Below, one piece after another: positions 34,428 through 45,714 of a DNA stretch of 64,000 nucleotides (positions are counted from its first letter, which is position 1; every line of letters starts with the position of its first letter). Origin of the DNA: Rugalucina vietnamica. Lineage: Eukaryota > Mollusca > Bivalvia > Lucinida > Lucinidae. The translations under genes were made by a program, and so were the position numbers. The stretch spans positions 4,588,151 through 4,652,150 of the forward strand of contig OZ024878.1 in the NCBI GenBank assembly GCA_964017185.1, written 5' to 3'. Below the pieces are notes generated by a model, which ran no database searches, was not told the DNA's origin, and was given only the letters and a program-made list of their open reading frames with translations.

Positions 34428-35006
34428 TAGCTTATGAAGTGAGAGCTATCACCTCAAATTTCAGCTTGGCTCCGCAACTGCCGTATCACTGTATAATCTT
34501 TATCAGACATGCGGGATACTAATCTATTATTTGAATAAACATTTCTAAGGGACAGGGGTGCTTAGCTCTTTTAAATGATCTTATCAGCTATTTTAGCAGG
34601 TTGTTATTACAAAAAATGGCTATGACCTTAGAAAAACCACCTCTCATAAAAACAATAAATCAGCATCATTTTAGAACAGCATATACACTATTTTGAAACA
34701 ATATTTCATCCACTACAACTTAACTGAATCTCACATGAAATAAAACAAGAACAATTTGAATTCATTGATCAAGAGTTACTTGCAAAACTGGAATTGTTCT
34801 GCCATTCTGGCATCCAGCTGTTGATAAAAATCAAGGTTTCACTAGAAGCAAGAATACATTTATGACTCTTTAGTTAAATAATTGAATATTAGCGACTCAA
34901 ATATCTCTGAAACTCCTTAAGATCAGATTAAGGATCTTCCTTACAGCGGATCCACGCTGAAATTTAGAGGTATATAGGAAGCTGGATGCTCATGTCATGA
35001 GCCCTT
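34428..35006. mobile_element. 579-bp TIR element inside the minisatellite
   Basis: The outer ends contain CTCAAATTTCAGCTTGGCTC on the left and the inverse form with CTAAATTTCAGCGTGGATCC on the right, about 45 bp of imperfect TIR. GTATGAA occurs on both sides and may be the target duplication or just repeat sequence. No coding. Confidence 0.65.
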
Positions 35007-36030
35007 TGTATGAATGATAATTTCTGGTCAGTTTCTCGTCAGTATGAATGATAATTTCTGGTCATTTTCGTGTCTCGTGTGAATGATGATTTCTAGGCAA
35101 TTCATCACCAGTGTGAATGATAATATTTGGCCAGTTTCTCATCAGTGTGGTGATAATTTATGATCAGTCTCTCGTAAGCATGAACGATAATTTATGATCA
35201 GTCTCCCATCAATGTGAATGATAATTTCTGATCAGTCTCCCATAGGCGTGAACGATGTCTCATCAGTGTGATGATAATATTTCTTCAGTTTCTCAGAAGT
35301 ATGAATGATAATTTCTGGACAGTTTCTCATCAGTGTGATGATAATATTTGTTCAGTTTCTCACCAGTATGAATGATAATTTCTGATCAGTTTTTCATCAG
35401 TATGATTATATTTGTTCAGTTTCTCACCAGTATGAATGATAATTTCTGGTCATTTTCTCATCAGTGTGATGATAATATTTGTTCAGTTTCTCACCAGTAT
35501 GAATGATAATTTCTGGTCAGTTTCTCATCAGTGTGATGATAATGTTTGTACAGTTTCTCACCAGTATGAATGATAATTTCTGGTCAGTTTTTCATCAGTA
35601 TGATGATATTTGTTCAGTTTCTCACCAGTATGAATGATAATTTCTGGTCAGTGTCTCATCAGTGTGAATGATAATTGCTGGTTATGAATGATAATTTCTG
35701 GTCAGTTTCTCATCAGTGTGATGCTAATATTTGTTCAGTTTCTCATCAGTGTGAATGATAATTTCTTGTCAATAAATGATAATTTCTGGTCAGTTTCCTA
35801 TCAATGTGAATCATAATTTCCGATCAGTTTCTAATCAGTATGAATTATAATTTGGGGTCAGTTTCTCATCAGTGTGAGTGATAATTTCTGGTCAATTGCT
35901 CATCAGTGTTAATGATAATTTCTGATCAGTTTCTCATCAGTGTGAATAATAATCTGTAGTCATTTTCTTTTTAGTGTGAATGATAGATAATTGCTGGTCA
36001 GTTTCTTATCAGCGTGAAAGCATTAGAAGT
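35007..36030. repeat. 34-bp minisatellite, block 2
   Basis: Same unit as block 1. In 35270-35640 a shorter alternation appears (CAGTGTGATGATAATATTTG then CACCAGTATGAATGATAATT), giving a higher-order period of about 65 bp. Confidence 0.9.
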
Positions 36031-36042
36031 TTGAGAACATCG

Positions 36043-36178
36043 GAAAACATGTCCGTGAAATGTGTACCCCTTCAAACCGCACTTTTATATCGCAAAACTG
36101 GGGTATGCAGGGGTTTACCTATTTTTCAAATTTTTTGCTCCAAAACATAGATTGTGGGTACTCGTTAGAGCCGCCACA
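36043..36178. mobile_element. foldback element copy 5, truncated
   Basis: Left TIR and one palindrome arm (AAAACATAGATTGTGGGTAC), then lost. Confidence 0.7.
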
Positions 36179-36179
36179 T

Positions 36180-36955
36180 AAGATCACAGGTGGCACTGAT
36201 CTCAGCATTGGTAATTTATTGCACTAAGTTATACCTTCAATTTAAAAAGAATAAGACAAGTAAAAGTAGCATACATACATAGATAATGGCACACTCGATA
36301 TCTAGTTAAAATAGAGAAACAATTAAACATACAGTTATTAGACAATTAGCCAGAATATTGTATTTAGCAATCTTCTATGATATTCGTCCCGCTATGTTAA
36401 AATAACTCTCTTATACTCTGATTTTTTCAATCTGCAGGGCGGAGCCTGTCAATTTTTGATTTGATTGGCAATGACAAAATTGACCATTACATTTATAGGC
36501 AGTTCTCACTTGGATTGTAACTTTAGACCCACTTGTTATTGTTGAACCAATCAGTGTCAAAATTAAACTTCATGCACTGAAAAGGATGGGTAAACACATA
36601 CTGTCACAGAAAAATATTCTGTACTACATGACTGTATTTATGTATGACGATATTGAAAATTTGCTTAGCAGAATGTAGGTATGTCGCAGGACCTATTTGA
36701 AGAGTGGGGGCTGGGGGCTACTAGCCGGGGGGATAGTAAATGCCTGGTAAACATTCTTGTTGTATGACTCTCTGTTTTTCCCTGGAAGTTTAAAACTTTC
36801 ATTCTGATACAAGTAAATATCAAATGATGCAGGCTTACTTTATATCATATTACTAATTTACTAATGAAGGCGACAGAAAATAGTGGTAGCTTGTAGTCTG
36901 CCAAATTTTTTAGAGCCGTGACCGTGTAAAGAGAAGTAAACGGTCAAGTAAGCTG
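36180..36955. other. no gene seen
   Basis: AT-rich DNA; no supported feature. Confidence 0.4.
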
Positions 36956-37042
36956 CAGCGACATTATTTTTGTCTTATATTGTTTTCGTTTAAACATAGC
37001 TATTAGCGCATTAGGAAATTCCGATTATCAGAAAAGATGGCG

Positions 37043-37205
37043 TGACGTCATCAGCCAGCATCCGGGTCACTCTCACGGGTACAAATCAGTAATGGCGGCT
37101 TTATAAAACGGTTTTTAAGACAACGCCTATAATGATATTATTATATAGTTATTAAACGTGAGAAAACAAAGCGAAGAGGGACCAAAAACGAAGCCATTGT
37201 AAGTG
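37043..37205 (+). promoter_or_regulatory. possible promoter and non-coding first exon
   Basis: A perfect cAMP-response element TGACGTCA at 37043-37050, TATAAAA at 37102-37108, and a strong donor ATT|GTAAGT at 37199. The arrangement fits a short first exon on the plus strand. No downstream exon can be identified, and the TATA match is common by chance in AT-rich DNA. Confidence 0.25.
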
Positions 37206-37690
37206 ATTTAGTCTATCGAAGTTTATGTTTCATAATAAGGCTTATCAAGCTCACCAGGAATGAATTTGTCAGTGAAATGTTTCCATTGACCCGGCAATAC
37301 AACTGGGTTTACATTAGCAGAAATGTAATCACATTATATGTATCGTCGACTCCGTGAATAGATTCATTGCTACTCGAGCGCTCAAGTTAATTCTCTTTGA
37401 ATATTACTTTTGCCCACTCAACAATCATTCAGGAATATACAGAATTTCACAGGAATTGATATGATTTAAGAGAAACAAGTAAACATGGGGTAGGGGGTAG
37501 GGGATAGGGGATACATAGAAATCTGAGCATCATGCGGTTACTTCGAAGCTGATCTGCGTCTTTGTTTTCGAATATGCAGATTGTTGGTTTTCTCATAAGG
37601 CGGCTCATATGTTGTTACGAAGTCGAACTGGCGTTTGTTTGCCAATTTTGGCCTTGGTCTATGTCTGTTGGAATATTTGAAATGTTTTCA
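37206..37690. other. no gene seen
   Basis: AT-rich DNA with a short GGGGTAGGGGATAGGGGATA tract near 37490. Confidence 0.4.
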
Positions 37691-37731
37691 AGTCTATAAT
37701 GCCTACCAGTATGTACCTACAAAAGTAAACT

Positions 37732-38240
37732 TAACTTGATGAGGGTTCAGTATCCGAAATTGCGCAATATGGCCCATACTACCTCCCTCCCTTTGAATGT
37801 TTTCACTGCCTCCAAAGGATAAAACTTTTATATTTTATTTGCTATTGCTGCAGCTGGCGTTGTGCCGTGTGGCGGCCATAAACTGTCTCCCCGTACATCA
37901 TTTATATTGCAGATTATATTATTTCTTTCGGTCCTTTGAGATCAGTAGGAGTCTTCAGAGTATTAAACATTGTACTTTAGAGGCATCTTCTAAACAATGT
38001 TTAATCATTTGACCCCGTTTACACATATGTCTTTGATTTAGACCCCCTTGCGTAATGTTTTGAAATTGCATAATATTTATCTGGCTATCGTCGCCGGATT
38101 ACAAAGGGTCACTGATGAGGGTTCAGTACCCGAAATTGCGCAATATTGCCCATACTACTTCCCTTTGAATGTTTTCACTGCTTCCAAAAGATCACACTTT
38201 TATATTTTATTAACAATATTTTTTCAAATTGCTTAGTGTA
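37732..38240 (+). mobile_element. hammerhead-bearing repeat (retrozyme-like), plus-strand dimer
   Basis: Two copies of a unit with an exact 376-bp spacing between hammerhead cores (37738 and 38114). The body contains GCTGCAGCTGGCGTTGTGCC and CTCCCCGTACATCATTTATA, shared with the minus-strand family at 42564-43377. Known animal retrozymes are small non-autonomous repeats of 170-400 bp with type I hammerheads that yield circular RNAs. This repeat fits that plan. Confidence 0.75.
38106..38151 (+). ncRNA. hammerhead ribozyme motif, type I
   Basis: Order: GGGTCA, CTGATGA core, stem II GGGT/ACCC with a five-base loop, GAAA core, palindromic stem III TTGCGCAA, then TA and TTGCCC. Stem I pairs GGG with CCC plus a G-U and an A-U pair, with one mismatch. 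Cleavage would fall after the A of ATA. The loopless self-complementary stem III is typical of hammerheads that work as dimers in Penelope-like elements and retrozymes. Confidence 0.7.
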
Positions 38241-38477
38241 ACGCTTGTTTTCGGGTGTCCACGTGGTTCTGACGGAGGTGTCTCTCTCATTTCTGGGCAA
38301 TCATAAATTACGCGCAATCATAAAAATTCGATTGTACAGAATCAAAATTCAAGAAATATATCTTGGATTTTAAAGACCTATATTTTTTGTATTGTCCGTC
38401 ATTAAAATTATCAGTGATAAGGAAAGGTGCATTAAATACCCTCTTGGACTGACATCATACTATGGTAAATGGTAAGA

Positions 38478-38790
38478 AGGTACAAGTAGGCAACGATCAG
38501 GAAATGGAGCAATCAGAAAAAGATTCCCATTCCAAAAACCGAGGTGGGAAAAACAAATCCAACAACCAGGCACCCATACCACGAAAACACTTCGTAAGCC
38601 GAATGAGCAGCTATTTTCCCAATAAGTGACCACTCAGTTACATAAACTTAACTAAAAATATGATAACATACATAAGGAGACAACAGCACAAATTTTTTAA
38701 ACAACAAGCCATAAAACAATAAGAACCACCACAGAAGTATCGCCTTGGAATGATCAGTAATATAAATTTACTAGCGGGCTTAGAACTAAC
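38478..38790 (-). mobile_element. Penelope-type 3' arm
   Basis: Minus-strand copy from GGTACAAGTAGGCAACGATC (complement of the common terminus) inward, 5'-truncated. Confidence 0.75.
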
Positions 38791-39069
38791 AGACGCTGTC
38801 ACTTCCTTTGATTTTGCAAGTCACCGACATGTACACGAAACATAAACAAAAAAGCAATGACGGAACAATATGAATATCATCTGGATGTTTTCAAAACGAC
38901 TTGCGTCGAGAAGCATACGTAGTAAGCTTAAGTAGCCCAAGAGATCAAACGACTATTAAAGTGCATTTTAAAGATATATTATCAGATTCGCCCCGAACTT
39001 TTAAATCGCTCGATAGAGGATTGAGGAAAAACGACGTTTGTTGATAACAGTAATAATTTAGTCAAGTCC

Positions 39070-39225
39070 GGAAAACTGAGTGGCCACTTATAGGTAATTA
39101 GCTGCTCACTCGGCTTATATTATGTTCTCTTTGTATTTATACCTGGGTGTTGGTTTAGCCTTTTCTCACCTCGAATTTTGGAGTGGGACTTTCGTTCTGA
39201 TTGTGCCTTTTCATGTTCTATGCTT
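39070..39225 (+). mobile_element. Penelope-type 3' arm, short
   Basis: Terminal part only, from ACTGAGTGGCCACTTATAGG on; diverged. Confidence 0.65.
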
Positions 39226-39523
39226 ACATTGACCATTTAGACTTCCTTAGCGGTTGTCTATTAATCAGGCGGTCGGTCGTTCGGTTGTTAGCTCTGACTA
39301 TGGGTGCAAGCCGCATATCTATTTCTAGCAACCCAATAGCTGAAGGTCCGCTTGGTTTATATATTAAACCAAAACAACAAGACATGTTCGCCCATTTAAT
39401 ACCAAATACATATCAGAGGTGCCTATGGGAGCAAAATCAAATAAATGACAGAAAATGCGTATTATTCTCCTACGAATCGCTGTAAATGACACAAGCCAAA
39501 ATCCAAAAAAGTTCACATAATTT

Positions 39524-41405
39524 CTAGCCAACAATACTCGGGACAGTCTGGACCGTATCGGGTGGGGTCGTACTTCTCCAGCCAGCTCGAAGTTGTTGAC
39601 TAAGCCCTCTCCTCAAGTTAACGAACGTAGCGTCTTCTGCAACGTTATAGTTTTCATCCGGGTCTACAGTGTGATCGTAGAGTTCCACGCCATATAGGGT
39701 TCTCCAATCTGGCTTGTTGTTAGTGAACTTTACCCACTCCGTATAACGATAATCGTCTGTTTTCATGGTATATCCCATCGCAGAGCCATGCGTTCGTGGC
39801 GTTTGGGAAAAAAGAGGCATTCTACCATGCCAAAGTAGGATTCCTGATTAGTGGTAAAAAGCTCGATCCCTCTCGACATAGCGCAATTTTGGATGAATCT
39901 GCAGGACAAAGGGGCAGTTGGGGAAGTCCCGCCGCTTCCACGAGGGTTGGATAGAGATCGACAAATTCCGTAAGCTGTTCCGTAACAATGCCGGAATCAG
40001 TGAGTCCTGGAATGCGTACCATCATCGGCGCGTGAGTGGCGATTTCAAAGTTTGTATTCTTACACCATTCCGCGTGCTCACCCAGTTGCCAATCATGGTC
40101 ACCAAAGAACGATATTATCGTATCGTTTGACAGGTTCAGTCTCTCTAACTCGTCTACAACACGGCCAATCAAAGAATCTGTCCAACTCACAGCACTATAA
40201 TACGCACGTCTCAGTTCTTTCACTTTGCTATTAGGTATCTAGAGTACTATTCAAGGCACCATTTAGTTTCAAAGCAAGTGCATATCTTTATATGCTCTTA
40301 GTTCAAGATAATTCTCCCAGGCGACTGACGGCATGTTTAGTGGGACGTATGGATTCTTCGGTAGGCTGATATTCATCGTCGGATAGTGCTTTCTTGCACA
40401 CCAGACAGAAATTGCCACACTTTTTGCCTGGGTGATAAAATTGCATCTCACCCAGGTGTTCTCACCCAGGCTAAAAAAATACGCAAAACCTTGAAATAAA
40501 CCAGATTTTGGGGGTTGTTGTGCAAGAAAAAGAATCTAATATGGTGTTCTGTTCTATATGGAAGTTTCCAACCCTCGGAATGACCGTGCTGAGCGGAGCC
40601 TCGGCGGAGCCTCGGTTCCGCTCAGCAAGGTCATCCCTTGGGTTGGAAACTTCCATCTAGAACAGAACCCCATATAAGATTCTTATAGTAACATGGAGGC
40701 AGGAAAAACAAATGGAAGATGCGACCTGTGGAAGCTGACTGCCAGAAAGAACGGCTGATTGTCCTGTTGGTATTTCCCTGCCAGTCGATTGAGTACGGTA
40801 ATGGCGTGGTTTGCAATCTGTTCGTCAACCAATGGGCTCTTTGTGAGCTGATTGTCAGGAATAGCTTTCCAGCTGTCACCGACTGATTGCCAGTTGTCAT
40901 AACTGACGCGGGTTTCAAAAACTGACTCGTTTCCATGGAAGTAGTCTTCGGGTTTGCTCCATGAAATTGAATCATCATTACCCGATGCCACGCCGTAATG
41001 AAAGATCTTCCCCATGCCTTGTGTCAGATAACCGTGGTTTTTAAAATATTGTGGAAGCGTTGTGAAATTGCCTCCGACTTCTCTCCAGTAATGAACGAGA
41101 TCGTAGACATGCGTCGTATCAGGTCGGCGCCCCGTGAGCAACGACGTTCTGAACGGTGAGCACAGCGCTTGCTGTACGTACGCACGCTTGAGGAGTAAAC
41201 TTTTCGATGCCAGTTTGTCCAAGTTTGGTGTATACATTGGCGGGTGTACAGACGAAGAGAAATATTTTCCCTCGTACGCCCCCAGCTGTACACGCATATC
41301 ATCAGCCACAAGGAAAAGTACGTTTTTTCGAGAAGAACATATACCAAAAGAGTACGAAAGTAAGTAAATGAGACCAACTTTACAAAGTACGACACTTAAA
41401 TCCAT
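39524..41405 (-). pseudogene. iduronate-2-sulfatase-like gene, broken
   Basis: Lysosomal sulfatase family; the normal enzyme removes the 2-sulfate from iduronate in heparan and dermatan sulfate. Exon 1 (41405-40693) has a signal peptide, VADDMR metal ligands, QQALCSPFRTSLLTGRRPDT (formylglycine site), GKIFH and FHRSH. It ends in phase 2 at CAT|GTTACT. The next part (40392 down) gives KHYPTMNISL; 40223-39822 gives GDHDWQLGEHAEWCK; 39820-39524 gives DDYRYTEW and the C-terminus. Four in-frame stops lie between 40272 and 40232, with too little space for an intron. Near 39822 there is one more stop and a one-base shift. The active-site motif is CSPFR where CAPSR-like is usual. Confidence 0.85.
40530..40684. 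mobile_element. 155-bp foldback element in the sulfatase intron
   Basis: Ends AAGAATCTAATATGG and the inverse CCATATAAGATTCTT; arms run through GGAAGTTTCCAACCC to a GC-rich apex with CTCGGCGGAGCCTCGG. It lies nine bases beyond the exon 1 donor. Confidence 0.8.
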
Positions 41406-41410
41406 AATTT

Positions 41411-41644
41411 GAGCCGCATCGTAGGAAAACGGGATTATTGCCTATGCGAAAACAAAGGCGCAGATCAGCTTCGCGGTAACCGCGAAGCTGATCAGCGCCT
41501 TTGTTTTCGCTACTCGGTAGTACAATTCCTCTTCTACTTAAATCCGAAATTTCAAGCTTCTAGCTTTTTTCTGAGCTTGTACAGGCCGGTTTGTGTCGGA
41601 CCTGGTCGGAAACCCCGAAGACCGGTTTTCTCGCGTCGCGGCTC
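41411..41644. mobile_element. GAGCCGC-ended miniature element, copy 1
   Basis: Ends GAGCCGCATCGTAGGAAAAC and the inverse GTTTTCTCGCGTCGCGGCTC. The centre is a 50-bp hairpin around CAGCTTCGCGGTAACCGCGAAGCTG. The copy at 60365-60599 is almost identical. It sits five bases before the sulfatase start codon, so the gene's own 5' flank has been displaced. Confidence 0.85.
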
Positions 41645-41649
41645 AAATG

Positions 41650-42035
41650 AATACTAGTATTTTACTGCACTGATGTTTCGGCAATGTCTCGTCTGTATCT
41701 TATCTTGCATTATAGAGACCGTGACAATGTTAATAAATAGGACAAATCAAAATAACACTTAACGGAATACATTTTTAAGCAGAGACATATATACAGACTC
41801 GACATTGTCTCTGGTTTAAAGGCTTAAGCACATATGATAAGGCGGTTAATTCTAGCTATGAAAAAGAACGCAACCTCAGATTTTTTTTCGTAAGCATTAT
41901 ACGTTTACCTTTACGAAAACGTCTTCTTCTTCTTCCAATAAAGTTCATCCCTCGGAAACCCGGGTGTTGGCATTTTCGAACATGTGCTGTACATGTGTCG
42001 CCCGAGACGGAAATGTGGTAATAAAACAGTCTATA
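41650..42035. other. no gene seen
   Basis: AT-rich DNA; no supported feature. Confidence 0.4.
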
Positions 42036-42039
42036 TACA

Positions 42040-42563
42040 GGTTAAAAACGGCTTTGCTGTGTGTATATGGTGGTCTTCTGAAGCAGCAACTTGAAGGTCT
42101 CTAAGCTGGGTGCTGAGACAGCCTGCTGTAGAAGTTGATTCCATATCTTGGTGGTACTAGAGAAGAAGGAGTACATGTGGGCGTTCACCGATGACTGTGG
42201 TACAATGACCTACACGTTGTGCCCTCTTGTAGCTCTGTCTGAAGTAGGGATCAAGAATGGTGCCGATGGTATACACACCAAGCCGTACACAATTCTGTAG
42301 AACATTGTAACCTTGGCGTATCGTCTCCGTTCTTGAAGCGTTTCCCAGCCTAGATCATTCAGCATGTGGTAACGCTGCTAGTCCTGTCATAGTCACCTTT
42401 AACAAAACGGGCCGCACGTCGTTGGACCATCTCCAGTTTATTTAAGCTGCTGGTTGTGTTAGGGTCCCAGACACAGAAAGCGTACTTCATCACTGGGCGG
42501 ACTAGGGATTTGTAGCACTGCTCCTTTACCCGTGGGAGACAGTCTCGGATGTTGCGTCTCTAG
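42040..42563 (-). mobile_element. jockey-like LINE, 3' part
   Basis: Reads on the minus strand as the C-terminal end of a LINE ORF2: RVKEQCYKSLVRPVMKYAF, VWDPNTTSSLNKLEMVQRRA, then, in a shifted frame, IWNQLLQQAVSAPSLETFK. There are several frameshifts and stops. Its upstream edge NFL continues the NSI edge of the LINE part at 48924, 6.3 kb away, so the two are one element split by insertion. Confidence 0.8.
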
Positions 42564-42626
42564 GAAGTTAATAAAATAAAACTGAGATCCTTTAAGAGCA
42601 GTGAATATATTAATGAGAAAGGGGAT

Positions 42627-42661
42627 GGGCCATACCGCGATTTCGGCATCTTCAGTGACCC
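42627..42661 (-). ncRNA. hammerhead ribozyme motif, stem II collapsed
   Basis: Minus strand GGGTCA, CTGAAGA, TGCC, GAAA, TCGCGG, TA, TGGCCC. Stem I pairs perfectly over six positions counting G-U. Stem II is almost absent, so this copy is probably inactive. Confidence 0.55.
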
Positions 42662-42993
42662 TATAGATTTGGCAACATGGAGCCAAAGAGAATTGCTGTA
42701 ATTTTTCCATATTTCAACAGGATAGTCAGTACAAAGACCAGTACAATCCAAATTGGGCCAGATACATTAAACGTTGGTAAGAAAATGAATCTAAACCGAT
42801 AATAATTTTCCGATTTCTCAAACTACCCTCGCTGATCTCAAAGGAACAAAAAGAAAATATAATCTGCACTATGGATGATGTACGGGGAGACTTTTTAGGG
42901 CCGCCACACGGCACAACACCAGCTGCAGTAATAGCAAATAAAATAAAACTGAGATCCTTTAAGACATGTGAATATATCAGTGAGACAGGGGAT

Positions 42994-43037
42994 GGGCTAT
43001 ACCGCGGTTTCGGCTACTTAAGCATCTTCAGTGACCC
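42994..43037 (-). ncRNA. hammerhead ribozyme motif, type I
   Basis: Minus strand CTGAAGA core (position 7 is free in hammerheads), stem II GCT/AGC, GAAA, palindromic stem III CCGCGG, then TA and TAGCCC against GGGTCA with one mismatch. Plausibly active or recently so. Confidence 0.65.
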
Positions 43038-43439
43038 TATAGATTTGGCAACATGGAGCCAAAGAGAATTACTGTAATTTTGCACATTTCAACAGGATAG
43101 TCAATACAAAGTCCAGTATTATCCAAATTGGGCCAGATATATTAAACGTTGGTTAGAAAATGAATCTAAACCGATAATGATTTTCTGATTTCTCAAAATA
43201 CCCTCGCTGATCTCAAAGTACCAAAACGGAAAATATAATCTGCACTATGGATGATGTACGGGGAGACTATTTAAGGCCGCCACACGGCACATCACCAGCT
43301 GCAGTAATAGCAAATAAAATAAAACTGAGATCCTTTAAGAGCAGTGAATATATTAATGAGAAAGTGGATGGGCCATATGGTCCATGAGCTATTTAAGATG
43401 TCGGTACCACCTGACCTGAACAGATCCCCCCGCACTTTT

Positions 43440-45714
43440 TGACAATTTTGGCATGTATAGAATTAGATAAAATCGGGGGAAAGCTTTATGGTTAAAATCT
43501 TCGAGTTTATTCTAGTATACCCCCTTCATTTGTCTGTGTTTTTCTCTTATATCTTAAGTTTTCTTCAATTTTATGAACAAGATAGTCAGCTTGTTCATAT
43601 GTCTTATTATATGGCTATCAATTATTGCCATATCAATTATTTGATACCAATTTTAGCTCTCTAGGACTTTTGGCTGCTGAGATATAAACGTTTCTGTTGG
43701 TATACCCCCTCTATTTTTCTGTCATTTTTATCTAATATTTTAAGTTCTCATCAATATTCAACACTAAGAACGCCTAGTTTTTCATAAATCTTATCCTACG
43801 ATTATATAACAATACCATAGCGATCATTTGATACCAATTTTGGCTCTCTATAACTTTTGGTTGCCGAGTTATAAAGATCTTTTGTGGTATACCCCCTACA
43901 CTTTTTTCTGTGATTTTTCTCTAATATTTATAGTTTTTATCAATATTCGAAAAAAGTAAGTCAGGTTGTTTGTGTGTCTTACCACGTGCTTTTAGAACAT
44001 TAGCTTAGCAATTATTTGATACCAATTTCAGCTTTCTAGAACTGTTTGTCATTGAGATAGTAGCAGTTTTATTGGTATACCACCTTCATTTGCAAGTGAT
44101 TTTTCTCTTATATCTTAATTTCTTTTAAATATTTGAGAAACAAGAAAGTCAGCTTGTTTATATACTTGTTGCATGGTTATAGAATATTGTCATAGCAATC
44201 ATTTTATAACAATTTCAGCTCTGTAGAGCCTTTGGTAAATGAGATATCAGCAGTTTTATTGATATACCCCCTTCTCTGCCGGTGATTTTTCTCCTATATC
44301 TTAAGTTTTCTTTGAGCAGCAAAAACGTCAGCTTGCTATATACCTTTTACATGGTCATAGGATATTGTCATATCAATTATTTGATACCAATTTCAGCTCT
44401 CTAGGACTTTTGGTTGTTGAGATATATATGTTTCATTTGGTATACCCCCTATATTTTTCTGTGATTTTTCATCTAATATTTTAAGTTTTCATCAATATTC
44501 AAACACTAAGAAAGTCTAATTTTTCATAAATCTTATCTTATGATTATAGAACATTACCATATCAATCATTTGATACCAATTTAAGCTCTCTGTATCTTTT
44601 GGTTGCTGACGTATTAAGTTTTTTGGCGGTATACCCCCTCCACTTTTCTGTGATTTTTTTTTTCTAATATTTAAAGTTTTTATCAATATTAAAAAAAAGT
44701 AAATCAGATTGTTTAAGTGACTTACCAAGTGGTTTTAAAGCATTATTTTAGCAATTATTTGATACCAATTTCAGCTTTCTAGGGCTTTTTGTCGATGAGA
44801 TATTAGCAGTTGTATTGGTATACCCCCTTCGTTTGCCAGTGATTTTTCTCTTAATATCTTAAGTTCTTTTAAATATTTGAGCAACAAGAAAGTCAGCTTG
44901 TTTATATACTTGTTACATGGTTATAGAATATTGTCAAAGCAATCATATTATAGCATTTTCAGTCTCTAGAACTTTTGGTTATTGAGATGTATACGTTTCC
45001 GTTGGTATACTCCCTATATTTTTCTGAGATTTTTTATCTTATATTTAAAGTTCTCATCACTATTTCATCAATGAGAAAGTCAAATTATTTATGTTTTATC
45101 ACATGATTAAAGAAAGTTATTCTAGCAATCATTTGATACCAATTTAAGCTCTCTAGATCTTATGGTCACTGAGATATTAGCAGTTTTCTTGGTATACCCC
45201 CTTCGTTTGCCAATGTTTTTTTTCTCCTATAGCTTAAGTTCTCTTAAATATTCGAGAAACAAAAACACATTTTGTTTATATACCCTTTACATGGTTATAG
45301 AATATTGTCATAGCAATCATTTGATACCAATTTCAGATGTCTAGGACTTTCGGTTGTTGAGAAATATAATTCCGTTGGTACACCCCAAGTATTTGGAGTT
45401 TTTGGTTGGTGAGATATCAGAATTTCGTTGATTTTTCCCCTTCGTTTATCTGTTATTTTTCTCTAATATAATATTTGAGCATTAAGATAGCCAGCTTGTT
45501 TATATATCTTATTACATGGTTATAGAGAATTGTCATAGCAATCATTTGATACAAATTCAAGCACTTTAGAGCTTTTGGTTGCTGAGATATAAACAAGTGT
45601 GCTGGTATTCTCCATTTTCTGTGATTTTAGTCTAATACATAAAGTTTTCATTAATATTCAAACACCAGAGGGTCAGTTTGATAATAATATCTTATTACAT
45701 AGTTATATATCATT
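43440..45714. repeat. 188-bp satellite, block 1
   Basis: Tandem units spaced 177-190 bp (landmark TTGATACCAATTTCAGCTCT at 43641, 43829, 44016, 44380, 44570, 44759, 45136 and 45326). Each unit also has GGTATACCCCCTTC and AAGAAAGTCAGCTTGTTTAT. About twelve units with 10-25% differences by eye. Confidence 0.9.

Larger units (their letters stand above)
42564..43377 (-). mobile_element. hammerhead-bearing repeat (retrozyme-like), minus-strand array, downstream part
   Basis: Just over two units of 376 bp, continued upstream at 48787-48923 after a 5.4-kb insertion. Hammerhead cores (TCTTCAG on the plus strand) at 42649 and 43025 are 376 bp apart. Each unit has GGATCTCAGTTTTATTTTAT, GCAGCTGGTGTTGTGCCGTG and TCTCCCCGTACATCATCCAT on the minus strand. 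It is inserted in a LINE. Confidence 0.8.

Noticed and set aside
33366-36030. CRISPR-like array
   Set aside because: Units are directly adjacent, with no unique spacers, and degrade gradually. This is a eukaryotic minisatellite.
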